Shown: positions 25,401 to 37,067 of the stretch, one piece after another
How positions within the stretch are numbered: position 1 is the first letter of the stretch
Layout: the number at the start of each line of letters is the position of its first letter
Source: Enoplolaimus lenunculus
Taxonomy: Eukaryota; Nematoda; Enoplea; Enoplida; Thoracostomopsidae
Assembly: GCA_030248215.1 (NCBI GenBank)
Contig: JASANG010002241.1
Coordinates: 1-64,000 of the forward strand
Direction of reading: 5' to 3'
Length of the DNA: 64,000 nucleotides
Notes under the pieces: generated by a model
What the model saw: only the letters and a program-made list of their open reading frames with translations
Database searches by the model: none
What the model was told of the DNA's origin: nothing
Program-made: the position numbers and the translations under genes

Positions 25401-28400
25401 ATTGACATTCCAAGTTTCAATATAGCAACACTTAAAGTTCCGCTTCATAATTTCTTTTGTACTGTTTGTAACAACATGGACCCATGTAAAGATTAGGAGC
25501 AGAACGTTTCTCTGCGGGGCTGCAATGAGTAAGCTTTTGGTTCAGACAATTTTTTTGCTTTGGCTTACGCTTTGGTATAAGCTGATTCTTATGCGTAGGC
25601 TTGTGACATGCGGATGCATGGAATCAAAACAAAACCTCCTCATGCTGATGCTGCGCATCGGTTAAAACACTGATGCATATGTAGTGCCTTCAGATGCACC
25701 AGCAGTAAAACATGGAGAACCAAAATAGATGAGTGTAACGTTTATGTTCTTAGAAGGCATTAATCATAAAAATACAGCAGCTGACTTTTAGGCGGCATGG
25801 CTCAGTGGTAGCGCGCTGGACTGACAATCTGTTGGCTGTACATCATAGGATCGAAACCTCGTAACAACGCCCCTCATTTTTAGCTGCAAGCGAGGGCACC
25901 ACATGAGGCCTACCTCCGACTTCGGCACAAAATTTACATCCGGTAGTATTTTTGTCGGAGGTTCAGGTGAAATTTTGCTAGTTTTACAAAATTATCTGTT
26001 TGTTGCGATTTGTTCTAACTTTTGGGACCATTTTGATGAAAGAATAAACGAGGTTGTGGAACAAGTAAGTGTTAAACCAGACGATTTAACAACATACCAA
26101 TACTTAATTTAGCCTCACCTCCGGCTCCGGCAAGTGTTGTTGACCTCTGGCGCTGGCTCTAGCTCCGGTATTTTGTACGTCCAGTAGCACCCTGAGCCTA
26201 CCCAACTTATGACAAAGCCTATGCTTGGCCTTTGGCTTAGGCTTAGGCTTAGCAATATGCTTACGCTACTGTAACTGCCCTGTTTTATACACTGGCCGTA
26301 ACATGTAAGATACCATTTGTAAAATATCAACGAAATGTTTTAAAACTAACTTGTCGCGTACCTCGTCGTACGCTTTTTGGCATAAATTTACAGCCTGCTT
26401 CAAGTCAGTTTCATTTGTTGCATCCACTTGCAATATGATGTAAAACGGCGGGATATATATTTAGGCGGAACTCTTGCAAATAATTATTGACGTTAGAAAA
26501 GTGGTAAATGCGAACGTATACTTCGTAGCATTTAAAATGATAAAAAAGGTTTGTTCAGGGCTTGCGGTAAAAGACGTGTATGGAGAGTCAGTTGGCACAA
26601 AGCCTCCAAATCTTTTTATATTGGAATTGAACACATTTAATGCAAAAATTGCGCTGGCATTTAGCTCGCTTCGCTCGTGATTGTTATTAAACGACTAAAT
26701 AAGATTGGAACCCGGCACCTAAAGCCTAAGCCACCGATGCTTGGTGATCCTAATCTTCTGGTATTGCGGCAGTAACGCGCATAGTAAAGCTTACCTGCGC
26801 GGTGTTGGTTGCTACCAAAGATAGAAAATTTCTTATCAGATTTTATGGGCCTAATTCTTAGCGGTATTTACTAACCGTCTGTTTGACACGTAGAAAAAAT
26901 GTTCCACGCCCTGGTTGTTTTTAGTGAGAGTTTTTGAAATTATCGAAACAATCATATTCACAGAAAGTTGTTTATGTTAACAGCAAAAAGGATATTTTTG
27001 CAATTTCGTGATATGCTTTGATTCGTGCGTCAAACAATACTGCTCGGGCATTCGATGTTGACTCTGACAAGTTTCCAGTGATTTTCACAATTTTTTCCAA
27101 ATACGACTTTGATTTTGACGGTTTGACGTCTTGGTACAACCTATTAAAGCAAACTTGACGTTGAATTACACTTTTCTAACCTTGAAATATGGTTTCATTT
27201 GCAACAAGAACAAACAATGGTGCATATCATTGAATCCTTGAACTGGTTTACCGATACCAGTTATTGAATTGGTGAAATTTGCGACAAAGTTTCCACTGAG
27301 GATAGTAAAATATTAATTAAAAATATTTCAATTGTAGTCCATAACCCCGTCTCACATATATATAAGTGCCCTATGCGCAACTCAATGCAAACTGTATACG
27401 TTAATTAAACAGTGGACTGTATTTAAAAATTACTACGCGTATGCGCAATAATTCTTTTGAATTAGAGCGTCGAGTTCTTATAGCTGAGCGGTGATGGTAA
27501 AGGTCTCGCATCCGAAGTGGTGCGATTGAATTCTAGCTGAAATTAGATCTAAAACGCAATAAAAAATCTCATTGCGAGACAGGATTAAAAGTTTGCGCTT
27601 ACTTAGCTAAAGCATTGTATACGTCAACTTGTCGGTTGTGCCACTTGTCAATATGATCTGATTCTGCAACTTTCAGCTGATCCAAAGATGCAAGTGCAAC
27701 TTCAAGATGTTGCTTGGCAGCACTGCGTTCAGTTTCACTAAAACAGATGTAAGCAACATTTTCATGAATTTTGGCAATGTTTAGTACAGAAAAGTTCCCA
27801 TTCTATAAAAATGTCTTAAATCCAGGGTTAAACGGTAGTAAAAATAACGGAAACAGATATTGACTGAAGTTACGGAAACAGAAACAGAAAACAGATTTTG
27901 AAGTATAAAAGTTTCAAAGATGTTTCGTTTTTCTACCACACAATTGAGTGAAGCATGCAAACATTCACCGGCTTACTGAAATTTTGAAGAAAAATGGCGG
28001 ATGCACCGAAATTAATAAAATTTTGGATGAATTTTGTAATTTTTATTTCATTTCAACCAATTCCACCATATCTGTAATGAAAGATTGCGACATATGTGTG
28101 TGATTTATGTCCGATTTGGCAACTAAAGTGCTGAAGAATAACTTCGAACTTGGACCGAAATCTACTTTTGCACATGAATTTCAACTAGCGCGTCTGTTAC
28201 CAAAAATGTACTTATGTAGTATCAAGTATCTACAGTGCAAATATACTATTTGTGTACAGAATTTAAAATGAGATACAACAATTATGAGTCTAAAGTTACG
28301 GGCACAGCTGCTGATCCAAAATAAAAGACTGCACACGTGGTGGTCAAATGCAATTTTAGTACATAGACAAGAATGGCGTATAATTTTTGTCCATATATTT

Positions 28401-30735
28401 CATCATATCTTTTAGCACGTGCGCAGTATTTCTTGTCCGCAAAATAGGAGTCCCACCCCTGGCTGCAGTGCCACATCAAATAATAAGCAAGCAAATTAGA
28501 AAAATTTTTGCTTATGTTAATTTTGCTTGTAACAAATTTCTTTACAAACGTACCTTGAAATATGCATTTTGCTCGTCGCTGATCCAATAATAAAATGAAT
28601 TACAAACTTCACAAAAAGTAATTCGGATTCTGAAGTTGATTCTGACGTCGTTGATGTGTTGCAAGACGTTGAACTCAAAGGATTCGTTAAATAAGCCAGT
28701 GCTTCGGTTGCGTGAATTTTTGCTTGCTCCGAATACTCTGAAAAAGTTCAATATAAACTGCAGTTGAATTAAACGAAAGCTTTACAACTCCCAAAAGGTG
28801 CAATTTTAAATTGTGCGTCTAGCACTTATCGACTTTTAGTGTCAAATCTCCTGAAACATCGCCGTTAATACCTCATGTTGTTGCTTCCCAAAACAGATGA
28901 CAAGTGCTGTGTGTATTGCTGCAATCACGTCTTATAGACAGTTGAATCGTACGTGTTTTTGTCTGCAAAAACAGTTTTATTAATTGGAAAATAATTTTTT
29001 TACTAGTTTCTTTTATTTTCAAAATCATATATATATAGTTTGCAGTGAGCTAACAGTGGTTTTCGAACTTTTTACTATGCTAAAAGTGTTCAAAGTGTCA
29101 ACAATTCTTGCTACGCTTCGCCAAAAAAAGCGAGATTGAATTGATGGCAACTTTACGTTTTAAGTCATGATACGTTTGTGCTATTCGGGCGTGGCATCTT
29201 GCAAGAAGCATTCCAGACACGTTATTCCCGTGAACAATTCGTGTCAGCGATAATATTCTTAGTGCTTCGAACAGCGCTTCATCGGCCTAAAAATTAAGTT
29301 ATTGAAATTTTTAATTTAGGAAACAATTGAAAATTGGCATTGTAAACTTGTCAGTCAAAATTTACCTAACCTATTAGAAATAGGGGGTAAGTAGATAAAT
29401 TGAACTTGTTGAGGCTATTAACATAACTGGGCGTTTTAAACTGCAGTATTTTTGAAAACTGAAAACTTTTTAAATTTCGTATATAAATTTACCACACGAT
29501 ATGCTAGCAGCAGCATGTATGCAGTTTTAAAATTTTTGCTAGTTGCAACGAACACTTAGTGCAACAATTTCAGATTTTAGACGTGTAGCATCTGTACTGT
29601 ATTGACCCGAATAAGAGGGAGGGGGGTAATAAGAGGGGGTCCCCATTTTGGGTCCGAATTAATAGGAGTCCGTATCCCTAATAAGAGTCCATAAGCGGAT
29701 AGAGTCTCTAAACCCTAGAGTCCATAAATGTCAATTAACCATAATTGTAGCGCATAAATGACTTCAGTGCCAAATAACTTGAGTTCGAAACTTTAAAACG
29801 TACTTAAATTTTGAAAGTACATCACTAAGTATAACCTTGTATTATCGCTCAAGCTGTTGAAACAAGACAAATAAACGTTTAATTGAACGGATAATTGCAG
29901 TACCGGATATGTCAGTAACGAAGGGCGGCGAAGCGTGGGTTACCAATAACAGGGGGTACCCTCTGGAGACGCCAAATAAATATCAGTTCCCCCCTCTTAT
30001 TCGGGTCACTACAGTACTGCACTGCGAAAATGTTGGAAACTTTCTTTAACTGCTGTTCATTTTGTGTTCATTGGAGTATATGACATCTACAAAGAACACA
30101 TCCATATCCCACTCATCATGGTTGTGGGGTCAAAAACTCCGTAGGGGTGGGTTTATGTATTTCACAGGATACACAAGCGGTGAAGAAAATTTTCTTAGAG
30201 GGATCAGCCAGGCCGCAAAAAAAACCCCCATAGCCCCTATTTGGGGGGCCCACCCCTAAATGAGCCCCCACCCTAACCGGTTTAAACAAAAACAGCCGAA
30301 GTTATAAAATGCGACTGGTTTCTTGCTAGCTTCGCTCGCGAGTTTGGGGGGACCCATCCTGGAGTTAAGGGGAGCCCCCACCCCTTTCTGCTCCGGCACT
30401 GGGATCAGTATTTTTCTCAATGGAGGGGCAACTGATAGGAAACACGGTATATCAAAAGCAAGTATACAATTCATTTGAGAAGTAATTACACGGTGTCGAA
30501 ACTGCAAATGCAAGTTTACCTGTCTTTTAGAATAAAACAGTTGTTCCCAACTGCATTCTGCTTCCTGTAAAACGATTTCAGGCTCACGCATATCTACTTG
30601 CACTGCGTCCCCGTACTGCTTTAATGGTACTACGATGTATTCAGGGGCTTCGGAATTTGAGGGCTGCGTCGAAACATTTGTGCTGCTCGAACAAGCTTTG
30701 CTTGATCCTTGTTCTGTGCTGTTCCAGTCGTTCAT
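22447..30735 (-). CDS. TTC23: TTC23-like tetratricopeptide protein, at least 11 exons
   Basis: In vertebrates TTC23 works in the EvC zone of the primary cilium. Exons in coding order: 30735-30520, 29286-29157, 28737-28554, 27737-27603, 27140-26982, about 26426-26362, 25036-24979, 24851-24774, 24691-24606, 23542-23415, 22596-22447. Phases fit for exons 1 to 5 and 7 to 11. Strongest match: EALRILSLTRIVHG with QTYHDLK and YSEQAKIHATEAL, against the TTC23 stretch VRCIALTRIVYG..AKQHAEKA recalled from memory. Later marks are AESYYREACACYQSHLG and HQNAEAHKLLATFYLEMGQ (TPR helices). The 72-residue N-terminus is Ser/Thr-rich. Joins around the 26362-26426 exon do not keep phase, so a small exon or different boundaries are missing there; the last exon is not found. 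Introns hold elements of five repeat families. Confidence 0.75.
24128..24346. mobile_element. Inverted-repeat element, GACAATTCGTCG family (F3), copy 1
   Basis: The left GACAATTCGTCGCCTGACAA and right GGTCGACGAATTGTCG ends face each other. A short TTAGGCTTAAGTTTAGGC core lies between. An opposite-orientation copy at about 60366-60597 shares the internal AATCCGAAAC and GGACACTGT blocks. Confidence 0.7.
24365..24556. mobile_element. 8-bp-TSD MITE with TTAGGC core, family F2 copy 2
   Basis: Starts GGCCCATGTATAGAACATGG and ends GTTGTATACATTGGCC, flanked by the perfect 8-bp duplication AATATTGT (24357-24364 and 24557-24564). The core has TTAGGC and CTTTGGCTTAGG rows. Its left end is 18 bp from the right end of an unrelated F3 element. 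Confidence 0.88.
25797..25877 (+). tRNA. tRNA-like sequence (degenerate, Val GAC-like)
   Basis: A-box-like TGGCTCAGTGGTAGCGC, an anticodon loop reading CTGACAA (anticodon GAC) and a B-box-like GGATCGAAACC stand at tRNA spacing. The acceptor and anticodon stems do not pair well, so this is more likely a tRNA pseudogene or SINE head than a working gene. Confidence 0.4.
25890..26195. mobile_element. CTCCGG-ended MITE, copy 2
   Basis: GC-rich facing ends (CCTACCTCCGACTTCGGC; CACCTCCGGCTCCGGC) flank an AT-rich interior that includes the ACAAAATTATCTGTTTGTTG block shared with the copy at 21826. It is nested within an F2 element. Confidence 0.5.
27465..27580 (+). mobile_element. tRNA-derived SINE, copy 2
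   Basis: GAGCGTCGAGTTCTTATAGC start, A-box TAGCTGAGCGGTGATGG, B-box-like GATTGAATTCTAG, and CTCATTGCGAGAC end. It abuts exon 4 of the TTC23-like gene within about 25 bp. Confidence 0.7.
29595..30016. mobile_element. TA-flanked MITE, TACTGTA family, copy 2
   Basis: Ends TACTGTATTGACCCGAATAA and CTTATTCGGGTCACTACAGTA (inverted), with TA on both sides. Lies in intron 1 of the TTC23-like gene. It is near full length for the family (about 420 bp) and non-coding. Confidence 0.88.
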
Positions 30736-31562
30736 GATTAACCGTGTTCTCCGTTAATAAAACTGTGACGGCCCAAATAAGATGTAGACTAATATTAATT
30801 TTGCATCTCGAGAGGGTTCCCCTGCTGATTTTAAGCGCCCTACGTTAGTTCGACCCAGCAGCATTCTTTTTTAATATTTTTCTTTGACGTAGCACCGACC
30901 ACCAGCTAACGGCGTCTTTAGTATGTGAACTCCAAAAATATTTCTATTTCAGTCGAGTTTTGCATCAGTCAGCTAAGCAAAATTTCATTACTATAACTAT
31001 ACTGTAGGTTCAAAAGTCACAAAACTGGGGAAGCAGGGACCGTTGTGGGACGTTGTACGCAGGTAAAAATAAAGACTCAGATACAAAGAAACCTTTTCAC
31101 GCAAGTGCAACTTAATTCAGCAATTTAAACAGTATGGTTCCACTTTGGCTAAAGTGTTTCGTAGTCAGTGGTTACCAAGACTCGTTGCCATAACAAAATA
31201 GCGTGATCAATCTTTATCCAGAAATCTTGTAAAACTTAGCATGTACAATGTGTATTGCTAGAGTTTGTAACAGGTTTTACATCATCGCGTCTTTAAGCCA
31301 AATTGCCAAATGTGAATTGTTTCAAAATTAACACCAAACCGTGGTCTTCTATCACTCAAATTTATAAAATTTGAAGGAAACGTCCATTTATTAATATATC
31401 ATTGATTGAATATTTAAAAGTTGATAATTAGTAACGGGTGCTACCAGTTTATAGAATAGAGAGTTTACAGTTATATACTATTGATAGTTTAACTATAAAT
31501 AAAATAAACTAAGCAGATAAGCTAGATAATAAGCTTATCGCATACTGAAAATGTTTACAAGT

Positions 31563-31907
31563 AACGGAAATGGAAACGGAAAACGGATGTTGAAGTTTCC
31601 GGTTCCGTTACAGAAATGACGGACATTCTGTTATTTGTACGCTGAAAATTAGTTATAAAAATCCCGTGTATATCTCCGCAATTTTTCATTGCAGATATGC
31701 TGCAATGTTCAAAATGAAATAAAAATTACAAAATTCATCCAAAATCATAAAAATTTGATGCATCCGTCAAATTTTCTTTAAAACTTTAGAAAACCTGGTT
31801 AATATTTGCATGCCTCAATTGTGTTAGCAGAAAAATAAAACATTGTGAAGCTTTTATACTCCAATATCCGTTTTCGGTTTCCGTTTACGTTATTTTTATT
31901 GTCCGTT
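31563..31907. mobile_element. MITE with GGAAACGGAAAACGG inverted ends
   Basis: The left AACGGAAATGGAAACGGAAA (then ACGGATGTTGAAG) mirrors the right CCAATATCCGTTTTCGGTTT region. The interior (TTTTCATTGCAGATATGCTGC and AATGAAATAAAAATTAC blocks) recurs at 27835-28100 and 62700-62920 (inverted) and 61492-61700 (direct). Ends alone remain at 38618-38690. Confidence 0.75.
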
Positions 31908-34865
31908 GGAAATTAGACATCTAACAACAACAACAACAAAACAATAAAAATATAGTTTAACAATTTTGTTGATGGATAGCTCGCAACCCAACTTACCATA
32001 ATCAACCTTAAATTTAGCCCCCTTTTGCTTTTCAGTAGATGTATTTAGACTGTTAAATACAGTTTGACAATATTTTAGTCTGTTATGTGGGTATACAGAT
32101 GTCACTGCAGTCAACGCCTCAAAATCTTGACAGAATTAAGGTTATGATGGCTGGAATCACATTTTAACGGAAATGTGTGAGCTTTTGGGCTGCATTGAAA
32201 TTTTGGAATAATATCTGTAGCGAGACGACCTCGTACAAGCTGGTGCCGGCAGACACAGTTTTGATTCGGGAAGTTCAGAGCTACAAAAAACAGCCCTTAA
32301 AGTTTCGATGCTTTAAAGGTCGCTGCATGGGCGTGTGGACAGGTCTGAAAATCGATTCAACCGGTATTTATGCACGGGTCTTGCAGCTTTATTCCGTGCA
32401 AGCTTTTAGTGCCCTCACAGCTTGAATCTGTTTCAAGTAACTATTTTTTTTGACTGTGAGAGATGCATTTTATACTGCTGGAATTGGTATAGTGATTGCG
32501 GTTTTTTGTCTTGGGAACCGTTGTTGGTAATGCACGGAAAAAATTCCTTTGACGATGCTACTGTTGATTAGTACGGTATTGTCTGGATTTTGTGCTGGTT
32601 TATTGCGCTGAGGGGAAGATTGCGTGTTGATAAATATGTATATACAAGTGTTTTAAAACGTGTGTTGTTTTACTGTTTTGGAAGTCTTCAAGTTGTTGAT
32701 AGCCTGGTTTTGACTGACTGTTTATGCAAAAATCTTTACCGTTACATCTGCGGCGGTTCAAAATAAGGAAAAGCAGGGAATAGCGCTAGATCGATCGTGC
32801 TTCGATGAGTGTTTTCTCTTAGTGATACTTGTCAATTAAATTTCTTAAGTTTTTGAAATGTAAAGAGTGCAACAGATACGGAACTGCTCTCAGCAAAGGG
32901 TCAGGAGGTCTTGCGCAACTGGTTTAGAGCCGTTCAATTGACCAGTAGCGGATGCCCCGTTCTGGATGAGTTTTACTCGATACTGTCAGAATTTTGGATT
33001 ACTTCCACGTCGGTAACACGCAATTCCGGAGACCGCAATAACATTCATATACATTCTGTCACTATTAAGCTACCTGCTCGCACTAAACAAATGCGTGGTA
33101 GCGAAGTGGCTGAGTTACAGCAATTAATGTAGTTTTTGTTCAGGTGGTGTTTGAAGTCGAATACCACTGTATTGTTCTGGTGTAACCGCTGGTTTATCCA
33201 ACCCTGTATTCAGTATTACTTCTCTGTTAGTAAATTTGTAATGATATTGTCGAATAGAGTTGAGTAGGTTATCGTGTCGTTGCTCAGCTTATGTGATCCA
33301 CCCGCGTGTTGGGGTCTAGCGTAGCTCCCACATATTTTCGTTTACACACTAGGTCTTATTCATTTGTCTAAAGCCAGCTCGCATCTTCACCTTTCTTCTG
33401 TTTTTCGGTTTCAGATCTATTTTTCACATACCTCGCTTGGGTTTACTCGCCTTTTTCGTATCTTTCCTTAGAGTGCCATCTAGTCACCTGTGAGTGTAAA
33501 TTTTGGTACCGTTTTTTATTAAACTGTAGATTTCTGCGTTTTAACCCAATTGGAATTGTTTGTGAACTGGTCAGTTGAAGTGAATCTTGTTTTTAGCATA
33601 GTGATCAAGTTTCGGCCGCAGATATTGGGAATGAATTTGCGCGTTGCCTATATATTTTACATTTTATATGAAATGGTCGAAGTTGGTTTGCGCAGGTTCA
33701 GTTTTAGCAAGCGAAAAACCTGATGTTGGCAAATTCGTGTTGCTCGCAACGACCAGGTTTGTCAGATGCCGCCTAGCCACACGGTATGGGTTGTTCCAGT
33801 CAAACTTTGCAGCATGATTTCGCAGTGTGGAGACGTCGAGCAGTATGCACTGCTCGGAGAGCGATTACGCCTAGAGTGCTTAGCTGAAATTTCTCGCTTT
33901 AGTTCGTCATCTCTGGACTGGGCAAAGTTACACGTTCCCGACTCTGCATATGTGTCGACGTGATTTACGCCAGGGAGGAATGCGGATAGTAAGGATTTTT
34001 CGTGACTTTCCGTGTTGGTAACTTTCGGACGTACCTACCCCGCCGCAGGTTATCCTAACGGGCACTGACCAGACAGATATTTCGATCATAAATCAAAACA
34101 TGCCGAAGGTAAGCGGCTTTTCTATAATTGTTAGACTTTTACAGCGATTGTGGGATGTTTTATGTTTGTAATTTAATACATAACCAAATATTCTATTATT
34201 GATATTGAAAATCAATATTATTATTATATATTCTGCTTTACTGATTCATTATATGGTATTTTAGTACTCGTCAAAGTAGATTTTACGTGCGCAAATTTTA
34301 CAAAACGTTAACGAGCGTTTGGAATTGTTTGGTAATCAGATACGTCACGAAATTATGTTAAAAGCATTGTAATCCGTGAATACCATGTTCTATATTCATA
34401 GCTGTCTGAAATGAAAGATGGTCATGAATACAGCGTTTACAGTTTACAAATAATATTTACTAGTAATTCGTAGTTGCACACATGTGCAACTCTTTTATTA
34501 TACCGGGTTTTGGCCAATGTTCAAGAGTATATATATTTTAGCAAGACTTGTCGCCTAAGCTTTGAAGCTTAAGTGAGAACTCAAACAACCAAATCATTTT
34601 ACTGTATACCGGATACTTGGCTCGGTACGGCATTCATTCCTAATAAAGGAAAGATTTAACCGAGATTCCATTCTGTAGTGGGAAATACACTTCGCAACTT
34701 GAACATAGCTAAAGACAACATATAATATGTCCTATCAATATGCCGAACTGCATTTGTCTAACAGAACAAAACACAAAACATCTAAACAATAACATTTACT
34801 AAAGAAAATTGAACCAACACTTTTATATCTATACAAACTTCTATTAATTTGCATATTGTAACTTT

Positions 34866-34906
34866 GCTGGAACGTTGCCCAAAATACGTATGCGGAGCGT
34901 TCCAGC
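34866..34906. repeat. Short imperfect hairpin repeated three times in the window
   Basis: GCTGGAACG and CGTTCCAGC frame the core TTGCCCAAAATACGTATGCG. Close copies lie at about 53706-53750 (inverted orientation) and 47051-47095. This one ends 15 bp before the receptor start codon. It could be a tiny foldback element or a regulatory site. Confidence 0.55.
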
Positions 34907-34921
34907 TTTAATATGTAGATT

Positions 34922-36364
34922 ATGAAATTTTTGGTTTGGAAATCAATATTGATTGTCCTTTTCTTTAAAGAGCTTTGCGCCTTGAACCCGATAATTCACT
35001 CAGTTCGAATCGGATACGTGACTTTTAATCATGTTGACGGAAATTATTTCGCTTCGCGTTATCTCGAACTGGTGTGCATCTATTTGAAATACAACGCCAC
35101 TTGGGTTCCGGTATCCGGTTATGGTTTTCTCAGTGCAAACAATACATGGAATGGTTTGGTAGATTCACTTCTAAAAGGAAACATTGATATTACAACGTAC
35201 GATTTGACATTGACAGATGACAGACTCAAGTTTGTTAATTATTCCGTAGCAACGCGAGAAACTTATCCTGTTATCGTTGTAAACAAGGATGCGGCCAAAC
35301 CTCAGTTTGAGTAAAGTTTCTCTGTTTGTTTTGTCATATTTCAAATTGCAATAAAGTTTATTAATTTTAGCTTTGCTTAATGATTAATGCGTCGTATAAG
35401 GTTTAACTAGATAATATAATTCAACCAAAACTTTTTAAATTTCAAAATTTGAATATGGCTGCTTGGATGATTTAAGAAATTCAAGCAGACTAACATGCTA
35501 TTAACGAATAGCATTAGCTTTTATACATTTGTTGGTAATTTTAGGCTTCAATGGTGGATTATATTTAAATGGTACTTCTGGGTTGTGACCGTTGTTGTTA
35601 TCTTAATGTCGAGTGTATTTCGTCATCGTGTGCCCTCTGTCATTGCAAACGCGGCACCCATATTACTGCTAATGGATTTATATTTAGCAGTGTTTCAACT
35701 ACTTTTTGAAACATTAATTCTTAATGTTTCGGTTGGCAAAGACCGAATACCGTTTAGCTCAACTGACGAGCTAAAGCCACTAATAAGAAAAGGTAAATAC
35801 AAAGTCGCATATTATAATGAACAGTTGAATTCAGCTGGAAGGAATGTTTTAATAGAAGCCGGGTTTGATGAGTTTATTAATCTTGATAATTATAATAATC
35901 AGTCAACAATCGTGACAAAGAATTTGTCATTTCACCAAGTGTTCAAAGCCATACAAAACAATATGAATTTGGTTCACTACGGAACTTACAGCGGTCTACG
36001 CAGCAACGCATTTCAACAAAAGTTCAACGTAAAATCCATAATTGAGCATAGTAAACCTCCTGATATAATGTCAGTTCTGATAAAAAACAACTCAAAACTA
36101 ATATCAGATGTAACAAAAGGCATTTTTGTGTTGAATATGTTAGGCTTCGATCAGTATTTACATTGCGTATACAAAACTGTTGATTGTAATCGACTCAAAT
36201 CAAGCGGTCAGTATATCAGGCACAAAGCCCCGATAGCAATAGCGGATTTGCGCGTTGCCTTAGCCGTTTTGGCGTACACCTTTCTTAGCATTATTACGTT
36301 TGAAGTCTTCTGCGGTCTTTATCGCCAGTTATCTATACTCAAGCTGTTAGATTCAAACATTTAG
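34922..36364 (+). CDS. Divergent ionotropic-receptor-like protein (iGluR fold), 2 exons, 402 aa
   Basis: Related to ionotropic glutamate receptors but short, with no N-terminal LIVBP domain. Exons 34922-35310 and 35545-36364 join as GA|G. An in-frame TAG lies one codon before the ATG. Residues 1-21 are a signal peptide. Residues 24-129 are lobe S1 of the ligand-binding domain (NNTWNGLVDSLLKGNIDI; DLTLTDDR, with Arg101 at the usual carboxylate-binding place). M1 is about 131-154, an M3-like helix about 166-192, S2 about 195-360 (STDELKPLIRKG), and M4 about 366-388. Only about 11 residues separate M1 from the M3-like helix, so the M2 pore loop seems absent. C. elegans has comparable short iGluR/SBP-like proteins. 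It may be a chemoreceptor-type or non-conducting receptor; ligand unknown. Confidence 0.8.
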
Positions 36365-36952
36365 TATCGGCGCAACATGGTAGCAATTCGTTGACCACCG
36401 TAATACTGATTATTGGGTTCAATCGACTTGGAATCGCTTCATTATACAGATGTGCCCAATTCAGTACTATACAGTGCATCACTATTTTGATTCAGATCAT
36501 ACAGATGTCTTATCTTTAACGTTTTTCACATTTTGACTACTGTCAATAATTTAAACCGTAATGGAAAATTAATTGGTATTATCAGAATCAGTATTGTGTA
36601 ATTAAGTTTATTTCAGCTTATTCAGATCCTATCAAATTTCCATTCGGTTTAAAATTTCGACAGCAGTTAAAATCTGAAAAGGTTTCAAAATTGAATTTCC
36701 ATCGGATCCTGTTTTTCAAACCAGTATTGGGGGACAGGCGTTACCATTATCCACATGCTGGGCTCAATTAAGCGTGGATAAGAGATTTCAACAAATTTTC
36801 AATTAAGTACTGTAAAATACTAACAGAGCGAAAAGACGGAGTATATTTCTGAAGTTGTTTTCAACTCTGGCTGTATTATTTGTTATACCTCCAATTGCAG
36901 CATAAAAGTAACCGCTCTGTGATGTTTGACTATTAACAAAAAGCCTTTTTTA

Positions 36953-37067
36953 GCCTAAGCGTAGAATGAAGATATTCCTAAGCCTAAACCTAAGCATAAG
37001 CCAAGGAAATAAATTAGTCTAAAGCTTAAGTTTACTCTGTTCTAGTCCCACAGAAAAACGTTCCGCC
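36953..37067. mobile_element. Partial F2 element, reversed
   Basis: CCTAAGCCTAAACCTAAGC core with the inner F2 end CCCACAGAAAAACGTTCCGCC. The outer inverted repeats and target duplication are not visible. Confidence 0.55.

Larger units (their letters stand above)
25487..26293. mobile_element. F2-type element split by later insertions
   Basis: An F2 left half (GGACCCATGTAAAGATTAGG, then GCAGAACGTTTC) lies at 25487-25610 and an F2 right half (GGCTTAGGCTTAGG to TTTTATACACTGGCC) at 26230-26293. Between them sit a tRNA-like unit (25797) and a CTCCGG-ended element (25890-26195). Outer flanks GTAACAAC/GTAACATG may be the target duplication. The order implies that F2 is older than the inserts. Confidence 0.55.
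30736..34921. other. Interval between TTC23-like and receptor genes
   Basis: Holds a duplicated block at about 31260-31560 (matching 39250-39535), a GGAAACGG-ended MITE at 31563-31907, and a roughly 2-kb segment (about 32110-34120) that is more GC-rich and freer of the usual repeats. That segment has open frames of 65-82 codons at 32177, 32911 and 33766 with no family I recognise. It may be a decayed mobile element or an unrecognised gene. A short hairpin sits at 34866-34906. Confidence 0.45.
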
